Assembly: GCF_019697375.1 (NCBI RefSeq) | Contig: NZ_JAHCDI010000003.1 | Span: 1,027,253-1,091,252 of the forward strand | Source of the DNA: Micromonospora tarapacensis | GTDB lineage: Bacteria > Actinomycetota > Actinomycetes > Mycobacteriales > Micromonosporaceae | Length of the DNA: 64,000 nucleotides | Reading direction: 5' to 3' | Shown: one piece after another, positions 58,010 through 64,000 of the stretch | Position numbering within the stretch: position 1 is the first letter of the stretch | How the letters are laid out: each line of letters opens with the position of its first letter | The notes under the pieces: generated by a model | What the model was told of the DNA's origin: nothing | The model's database searches: none | The model's input: the letters and a program-made list of their open reading frames with translations, nothing else | Translations under genes and position numbers: made by a program

Positions 58010-59356
58010 GTGAAGAGCACCGTCGAGACTCTGAGCCCGACGCGCGTGCGGCTCGCCATCGAGGTGCCGTTCGTCGAGCTCGAGCCGAGCCTCATGAAGG
58101 CGTACCGGGAGATCGGCCAGCAGATCCAGATCCCCGGCTTCCGTAAGGGCAAGGTGCCGCCGGCGATCATCGATCAGCGGGTGGGCCGGGGCACCGTGCT
58201 CAACGAGGCGGTGCAGGAGGCCATCCCGCAGAACATCCTCTCCGCCGTGCGGGAGCACGACCTGAAGACGCTGGGTCGCCCCGAGGTCGAGATCACCGAG
58301 TTCAACGACGGCGACTCGCTCAACTTCACCGCCGAGGTCGACGTCCGGCCGGAGATCACCGTGCCCGACCTGGCCGCTGTCGAGGTGACGGTCGACGAGC
58401 TCCAGGTGGACGACAGCGAGATCGACGAGCAGGTGAGCAGCCTGCGTGAGCGCTTCGCCACCCTCAAGACCGTGGAGCGGCCGGCCGCCGAGGGCGACTA
58501 CGTCCAGATCGACCTGCGGGCGACCGTCGACGGCGAGGAGGTGCCGGGCGGCTCGGCCAGCAACATCTCCCACGAGGTGGGCAGCAAGCAGCTCCTGCCG
58601 GGCCTGGACGAGGCGGTCGTGGGTCTGGCCGCGGGCGACGACACCACCTTCACCACCCAGCTCGTCGGTGGGGACTTCGCCGGCCGGGACGCCGACGTGT
58701 CGGTGACCGTGCGCACCGTGAAGGAGAAGGAGCTGCCCGCGCTCGACGACGAGTTCGCCCAGCTGGCCAGCGAGTTCGACACCATCGAGGAGCTGCGGGC
58801 CGACCTGCGGGAGCGGGTCACCCGGGGCAAGCGGGTCGAGCAGATCTACGCCGCCCGGGACAAGGCCCTCGACCAGCTCGTCGCGGCGGCCGAGGTGCCG
58901 GCGCCGGAGGGCGTGATCCGCGACGAGGTCGAGAGCCGCAAGCAGGCGATGGTCGACCAGCTGGAGCGCATCGGCGCCTCCCTGGAGGACTATCTCGCCG
59001 CCGAGGAGAAGACCGAGGAGCAGATCGACGCCGAGCTGGCCGAGGCCGCCACCCAGGGCGTCAAGGTCCAGCTGCTGCTCGACACGCTCGCCGACGCCGA
59101 GGACGTGCAGGTCTCCGACGACGAGTTCGGTCACGAGATCGTCCACCGCGCCCAGCGTGCCGGCATGGCCCCCCAGCAGTACTACGACCAGCTCGTCCGG
59201 TCCGGCACCGCCGGCGCCGTCTTCGGCGACGTCCGCAGGGGCAAGGCGTTGACCGCGGTGATGGAGCGCATCACGATCAAGGACGCGGCCGGCAACGAGA
59301 TCACCATGGACGCGCTGCGTGAGGCGAGCGAGCAGGAGCACTCGCACGAGCACTGA
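58010..59356 (+). CDS. tig: Trigger factor
   Basis: 448 aa ribosome-associated chaperone and peptidyl-prolyl isomerase. The ribosome-binding signature is in the N-terminal domain (GFRKGKVPPAIIDQRVGRGT), the FKBP-like PPIase domain covers GDYVQIDLRATVDGEEVPGG to LVGGDFAGRDADV, and a helical C-terminal arm ends in a His/Glu tail (EQEHSHEH). GTG 58010 follows CAAGGAG. It is followed by clpP1-clpP2-clpX, the common bacterial order. Confidence 0.97.
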   Translation: MKSTVETLSPTRVRLAIEVPFVELEPSLMKAYREIGQQIQIPGFRKGKVPPAIIDQRVGRGTVLNEAVQEAIPQNILSAVREHDLKTLGRPEVEITEFNDGDSLNFTAEVDVRPEITVPDLAAVEVTVDELQVDDSEIDEQVSSLRERFATLKTVERPAAEGDYVQIDLRATVDGEEVPGGSASNISHEVGSKQLLPGLDEAVVGLAAGDDTTFTTQLVGGDFAGRDADVSVTVRTVKEKELPALDDEFAQLASEFDTIEELRADLRERVTRGKRVEQIYAARDKALDQLVAAAEVPAPEGVIRDEVESRKQAMVDQLERIGASLEDYLAAEEKTEEQIDAELAEAATQGVKVQLLLDTLADAEDVQVSDDEFGHEIVHRAQRAGMAPQQYYDQLVRSGTAGAVFGDVRRGKALTAVMERITIKDAAGNEITMDALREASEQEHSHEH

Positions 59357-59366
59357 TCGCCGGGTG

Positions 59367-59402
59367 GGGCCACCGTCCGCCGGTCGCGGTGGGTGGTGGC
59401 CC
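59367..59402. terminator. Terminator after tig
   Basis: GGGCCACC (59367-59374) pairs with GGTGGCCC (59395-59402), followed shortly by CCCTTTT. 8-bp stem with a 20-nt G/C-rich loop that can fold further. Confidence 0.55.
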
Positions 59403-59434
59403 GATCCCTTTTCGGGTACGCCTCGGGGGTGCTG

Positions 59435-59448
59435 CGCTGAGAGCGAAC
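59435..59448 (-). promoter_or_regulatory. ClgR-type operator upstream of clpP1
   Basis: On the minus strand the sequence reads GTTCGCTCTCAGCG, an exact match to GTTCGC-N5-GCG, the site recognised by ClgR, activator of clpP1P2 and related genes in actinobacteria. It lies 78 bp before the clpP1 start. Confidence 0.75.
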
Positions 59449-59525
59449 AGTGCCCGGACCGGGACTCTGCCGACCGGCCCACCGGTTAGTGTCGGACACG
59501 ACGGTACGGAAAGCGAAGGGCTGCC

Positions 59526-60167
59526 ATGACCGACATGCACATCCCAGCGAAGCCACTCCGGGCGATCGACGCCCGCGGCGGTGACACCATTGGCAACCTC
59601 GACGACTCGGTCTACAACCGGTTGCTCAAGGAACGGATCATCTTCCTGGGCAGCGAGGTGACCGACCAGGTCGCCAACCGCATCTGCGCGCAGCTGCTGC
59701 TGCTCGCCGCGGAGGATCCGGACCGCGACATCAACCTCTGGATCAACTCGCCCGGTGGCTCGGTCTACTCCGGCATGGCGATCTACGACACCATGCAGTT
59801 CATCGACAACGACGTGTCGACCGTGGCGATGGGGATGGCCGCGTCAATGGGTCAGCTGCTGCTCTGCGCGGGCACCAAGGGCAAGCGTTACGCCCTCCCG
59901 CACGCCCGGATCATGATGCACCAGCCGTCCGGCGGCATGGGCGGCACCGCCGCCGACATCGCGATCCAGGCCGAGCAGATGCTGTACACCAAGCGGATGT
60001 TCCAGGAGCGGGTCGCCCATCACACCGGCCAGCCGCCGGCGCAGATCGAGGCGGACTCGGACCGGGACCGCTGGTTCACCGCGCAGGAGGCCGTGGACTA
60101 CGGCTTCATCGACAAGGTGATCACCGGGGCCACCCAGGTTCCCGAGGGCGCCGGGACCCTGAGCTGA
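59526..60167 (+). CDS. clpP1: ATP-dependent Clp protease proteolytic subunit 1
   Basis: 213 aa serine protease subunit of the Clp barrel. Catalytic Ser107 in [11 protein letters not shown], His in [13 protein letters not shown], Asp in [10 protein letters not shown], with [18 protein letters not shown]. Actinobacterial ClpP1 and ClpP2 form a mixed double ring and depend on each other. It starts 78 bp after the ClgR-type site, and clpP2 follows after 14 nt. Confidence 0.97.
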   Translation: MTDMHIPAKPLRAIDARGGDTIGNLDDSVYNRLLKERIIFLGSEVTDQVANRICAQLLLLAAEDPDRDINLWINSPGGSVYSGMAIYDTMQFIDNDVSTVAMGMAASMGQLLLCAGTKGKRYALPHARIMMHQPSGGMGGTAADIAIQAEQMLYTKRMFQERVAHHTGQPPAQIEADSDRDRWFTAQEAVDYGFIDKVITGATQVPEGAGTLS

Positions 60168-60181
60168 TCGAGGAGCAGACG

Positions 60182-60844
60182 ATGACCGACCTGAGCCTGC
60201 CGCCACAGTTCGCGGCCGTGCACAACCGCTATGTCCTGCCGTCGTTCGTCGAGCGCACGTCGTACGGGGTCAAGGAGTCCAACCCGTACAACAAGCTCTT
60301 CGAGGACCGGATCATCTTCCTCGGCGTCCAGGTGGACGACGCGTCGGCCAACGACGTGATGGCGCAGTTGCTCACCCTGGAGGGGACCGACCCCGACCGG
60401 GACATCATCATGTACATCAACTCTCCCGGCGGCTCGTTCACCGCCATGACGGCGATCTACGACACCATGCAGTACGTCCGGCCGGACATCTCGACGGTCT
60501 GCCTCGGCCAGGCCGCGTCCGCTGCCGCGGTGCTGCTGTCGGCGGGCACCCCGGGTAAGCGGATGGCGCTGCCGAACTCGCGGATCATCATCCACCAGCC
60601 GGCCACCGAGGGTGGCTACGGGCAGGGCTCGGACATCGAGATCCAGGCCCGGGAGATCCTGCGGATGCGTACGCAGCTGGAGGAGATGCTCTCCCGGCAC
60701 TGCGACCGGCCGGTCGACCTGGTCCGCAAGGACATCGACCGGGACAAGATCATGACGGCCGAGGAGGCCCGCGAGTACGGGCTGGTCGACACGATCCTCA
60801 CGAGCCGCAAGAAGGGCCTGTTGGCCGCGAACGCCGCCAGCTGA
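60182..60844 (+). CDS. clpP2: ATP-dependent Clp protease proteolytic subunit 2
   Basis: 220 aa. Catalytic Ser113 in GQAASAAAVLL, His in RIIIHQPATEGGYGQG, Asp in DIDRDKIMTAEE; INSPGGSFTAMTAIYDTM matches ClpP. GAGGAGCAG lies before ATG 60182. It is the partner of clpP1 in one transcript, ended by the stem-loop at 60856. Confidence 0.97.
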   Translation: MTDLSLPPQFAAVHNRYVLPSFVERTSYGVKESNPYNKLFEDRIIFLGVQVDDASANDVMAQLLTLEGTDPDRDIIMYINSPGGSFTAMTAIYDTMQYVRPDISTVCLGQAASAAAVLLSAGTPGKRMALPNSRIIIHQPATEGGYGQGSDIEIQAREILRMRTQLEEMLSRHCDRPVDLVRKDIDRDKIMTAEEAREYGLVDTILTSRKKGLLAANAAS

Positions 60845-60855
60845 CCAGTTTGGGA

Positions 60856-60891
60856 CAGGGGTCGGCCGGGCCCGTCGCCGGCCGACCCCTG
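60856..60891. terminator. Stem-loop after clpP2
   Basis: 60856-60869 pairs perfectly with 60878-60891 (14 bp, 8-nt loop), 11 nt past the clpP2 stop, with CCCGTTTT a few nt later. It separates clpP1P2 from clpX. Confidence 0.75.
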
Positions 60892-61050
60892 ACACACCCG
60901 TTTTGGGGGTCGGAGAAACCTCCAACAGGGGGTAACGTCGGGTCCGTACCGCTTCGCCGGGTGACCGACGCGGTGGCAGAAGACGGGCGGAGCGTCAGCA
61001 TCCGCAGGTCGTGGCCGGGGCTCCGGCCGATGAGTGCAGGGAGAACGTAG

Positions 61051-62346
61051 GTGGCACGGATCGGTGACGGCGGCGACCTACTCAAATGCTCCTTCTGCGG
61101 TAAGTCGCAGAAGCAGGTCAAGAAGCTCATCGCGGGCCCAGGGGTCTACATCTGCGACGAGTGCATCGATCTCTGTAACGAGATCATCGAAGAGGAGTTG
61201 GCCGAGTCCGGCGAGGTGAAGTGGGAAGAGCTTCCCAAGCCGATGGAGATCTGCCAGTTCCTCGACAACTACGTCGTGGGGCAGGAGCAGGCCAAGAAGG
61301 CACTCGCCGTCGCGGTCTACAACCACTACAAGCGGATCCAGGCCGAGGCGGCCGGGGCTCCGGGCGCCGGCAACGACGGCGTCGAGCTGGCCAAGTCGAA
61401 CATCCTGCTGCTCGGGCCGACCGGGTGTGGCAAGACCCACCTGGCGCAGACCCTGGCGCGGATGTTGAACGTGCCGTTCGCCATCGCCGACGCCACCGCG
61501 CTGACCGAGGCCGGCTACGTCGGCGAGGACGTGGAGAACATCCTCCTCAAGCTGATCCAGGCCGCCGACTACGACATCAAGCGGGCCGAGACCGGCATCA
61601 TCTACATCGACGAGGTCGACAAGATCGCCCGGAAGTCGGAGAATCCGTCGATCACCCGGGACGTCTCCGGTGAGGGCGTCCAGCAGGCGTTGCTGAAGAT
61701 GCTCGAAGGCACCGTGGCGAACGTGCCGCCGCAGGGCGGTCGCAAACACCCGCACCAGGAGTTCATCCAGATCGACACCACAAACGTGCTGTTCATCTGT
61801 GGTGGTGCCTTCGCCGGGCTGGATCAGATCATCGAGGCGCGGACGGGGCACGGCGGCACCGGCTTCGGCGCCCGGCTCCGTGCGGTCTCCGACCGGTCCA
61901 CCGACGACATCTTCGGTCAGGTGATGCCGGAGGACATGCTCAAGTTCGGCCTGATCCCGGAGTTCATCGGCCGCCTCCCGGTGATCACCAGCGTGCGCAG
62001 CCTCGACCGCACCGCGCTGGTGCGGATCCTCACCGAGCCGCGCAACGCCCTGGTCCGGCAGTACCAACGGCTGTTCGAGCTGGACGGCGTCGAGCTGGAG
62101 TTCGAGCACCCGGCGCTGGAGGCGATCGCCGACCAGGCCATGCTTCGCGGCACCGGTGCCCGCGGCCTGCGCGCCATCCTGGAGGAGGTCCTGCTCTCCG
62201 TGATGTACGAGGTGCCGAGCAACCCTGACGCCGCTCGGGTGCTGATCAGCCGCGAGGCGGTGTTGGAGAACGTGAATCCGACAATCGTCCCGCGGGAGTT
62301 CACCGGCCGTCGGGCCCGGCGCGAGCGCGAGGAGAAGTCCGCCTGA
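61051..62346 (+). CDS. clpX: Clp protease ATP-binding subunit ClpX
   Basis: 431 aa AAA+ unfoldase. The zinc-binding domain has Cys13, 16, 35 and 38 (CSFC, CDEC). Walker A GPTGCGKT (122-129), Walker [11 protein letters not shown], pore loop GYVG, sensor-2 region [14 protein letters not shown], and the IGF-type loop region for ClpP docking follow. GTG 61051 follows GCAGGGAGAACG. The 206-bp gap from clpP2 contains a terminator, so clpX likely has its own promoter. Confidence 0.97.
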   Translation: MARIGDGGDLLKCSFCGKSQKQVKKLIAGPGVYICDECIDLCNEIIEEELAESGEVKWEELPKPMEICQFLDNYVVGQEQAKKALAVAVYNHYKRIQAEAAGAPGAGNDGVELAKSNILLLGPTGCGKTHLAQTLARMLNVPFAIADATALTEAGYVGEDVENILLKLIQAADYDIKRAETGIIYIDEVDKIARKSENPSITRDVSGEGVQQALLKMLEGTVANVPPQGGRKHPHQEFIQIDTTNVLFICGGAFAGLDQIIEARTGHGGTGFGARLRAVSDRSTDDIFGQVMPEDMLKFGLIPEFIGRLPVITSVRSLDRTALVRILTEPRNALVRQYQRLFELDGVELEFEHPALEAIADQAMLRGTGARGLRAILEEVLLSVMYEVPSNPDAARVLISREAVLENVNPTIVPREFTGRRARREREEKSA

Positions 62347-62397
62347 GCCGCTGCCGCGCGCTGCGCCGGTCAGCCGTCCGCCCGTACGCTGGCAGTC

Positions 62398-63195
<798 letters not shown>

Positions 63196-63200
63196 CCCTG

Positions 63201-63428
63201 CTATCCCTGGAGCAGCACGCCGACCAGCGCGAAGCCGGCGATGGCAGCGGCGGTGATCAGGAGCGCCGTGCTCATCCGCGACGGGCCGCGACGAGCCAGC
63301 CGCCCGATGGAGGCCAGGACGGCGAACAGCACGAAGGCTCCGATGATCAACTGCCAGAACGGTAACAGGAGGCCGAGCAGCGCGTCCTCGGCGAGGACCG
63401 GGCTGGCGGGCCGGGACACGTCATCCAT
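63201..63428 (-). CDS. Small membrane protein
   Basis: 75 aa from ATG 63428 (MDDVSRPASPVLAEDALLGL). Two hydrophobic segments, LLPFWQLIIGAFVLFAVLAS and MSTALLITAAAIAGFALVGV, are joined by a basic turn (RLARRGPSR). It is convergent with the nitrilase gene (5-nt gap). Function unknown. Confidence 0.65.
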   Translation of the reverse strand: MDDVSRPASPVLAEDALLGLLLPFWQLIIGAFVLFAVLASIGRLARRGPSRMSTALLITAAAIAGFALVGVLLQG

Positions 63429-64000
63429 GCCAGACACTCTGGCACGCCGGTGCCGCTCGCGGTCGGCCGCGCGGTGATGCCCGGCAGGCAGTGCACGACC
63501 TCCCGTGGCTGCCGGCGGTTCCGCCGGTGCGCCGATGCCCGGATGGCAGGGCAACGTTGGCCGCACGTGCGGCGCGGGCGGCCTCGCCACCGTCGGACAT
63601 CGACGAGCGATGATTTGCCTTATCCGGGGCGTCCGCGTAACTTTCTCTCTGCACGCGGGAGGCCGGGGCAAACCGGCCGACAACGGGCGCCAGGATCGCG
63701 AAGACGACGTCGACGTGAGACTGAGACCGGGCGGTGCGAGACACTCCACGAGATGGAGTTGCGATCGCGAAGCCGGCCGGGTAAGGTGCTGAGGCTGGCA
63801 GGGTCCGGGCGGGTCGCCATGATTGGTGATCAGCTGGTCTGCCGTTCTCCACGACAGAAGCGACCGCCGACAGGCGTGCGTCATCGTGGGCCCCGAATGA
63901 GCTACGAATAGGCCTGGCGAGTCAGGTTGACCTCGGAGAGCGATTCGGATAGTTTGGAGCGGTTGCCCCAGACGCGGTTTCAGCAACTGAGACCGTGGTG
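63429..64000. other. Right end, no supported gene
   Basis: 572 bp upstream of the small membrane-protein gene. Long open frames occur on both strands, but none has a convincing start, SD sequence or protein-like composition. The stretch 63600-63750 is less G+C-rich and may be promoter DNA. Confidence 0.5.

Overview
The window reads as a chromosomal segment of a high-G+C actinomycete, most likely a member of the Micromonosporaceae (Micromonospora-like). The reasons are the strong third-position G/C bias, frequent GTG starts, a mycothiol-type nitroreductase (Rv2466c family) beside pepN and rpiB as in mycobacteria, the tRNA-Gly / tRNA-Pro / tig / clpP1 / clpP2 / clpX block, and actinobacterial families such as DUF5130, GPP34 and DivIVA-like small proteins. 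The genus is inferred, not proven.

Left chromosomal arm (1-22.6 kb). 1-5.8 kb is a tightly overlapping operon for the meta-cleavage route of 3-hydroxyanthranilate (the tryptophan/2-nitrobenzoate 'nba' type): acetaldehyde dehydrogenase (cut by the window edge), 4-hydroxy-2-oxovalerate aldolase, 4-oxalocrotonate decarboxylase, RidA-type 2-aminomuconate deaminase, 3-hydroxyanthranilate 3,4-dioxygenase, ACMS decarboxylase and an amidase. Housekeeping and accessory genes follow: a CtaJ-like membrane protein, DUF5130, Uma2 nuclease, PepN, Rv2466c-type protein, DUF1015, RpiB, an Eis-like acetyltransferase with a disturbed 3' end, a subtilase with altered active-site motifs, and a DesKR-like two-component system divergent from a fatty acid desaturase. 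20.9-22.6 kb holds a VapBC-type toxin-antitoxin pair and fragments of older integrated DNA.

Integrated element (22,623-57,479). A 45-bp direct repeat of the 3' half of tRNA-Gly(TCC) bounds about 34.8 kb. The intact tRNA, a tyrosine integrase and an excisionase lie at the right end. Cargo at the left end includes a PIN-domain protein and what looks like an undescribed RiPP-type cluster: a 58-residue peptide gene, a stem-loop, a SPASM radical-SAM enzyme with a PqqD/MftB-like N-terminus, a cobalamin-type radical-SAM enzyme and an O-carbamoyltransferase, all overlapping. A divergent XRE/TPR regulator precedes it, and two pentapeptide-repeat proteins (possible self-protection) and an APH-fold kinase converge on it. 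A second start-stop-coupled operon (34.2-38.3 kb) carries three small proteins, GPP34, an amino acid permease and acetyltransferases.

38.6-52.8 kb is a leftward block of element backbone genes: DUF932, winged-helix, M23 peptidase, replication-relaxation, PrgI-like, a VirB6/TrbL-like membrane protein and a VirB2/TrbC-like pilin. Several are broken by frameshifts, mostly in G/C runs, and the M23 gene also has an internal deletion. No VirB4, VirD4/FtsK or relaxase is visible, so the element is probably unable to transfer itself. 53.0-54.5 kb holds an iteron-like array of eleven TTGAACA heptamers and a sigma-like HTH gene inside 36-bp inverted repeats, a candidate replication or control locus.

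Right arm (57.5-64 kb). tRNA-Gly, tRNA-Pro, trigger factor, clpP1-clpP2 (with an exact ClgR-type operator upstream), clpX, a nitrilase-family amidase and a small membrane protein.
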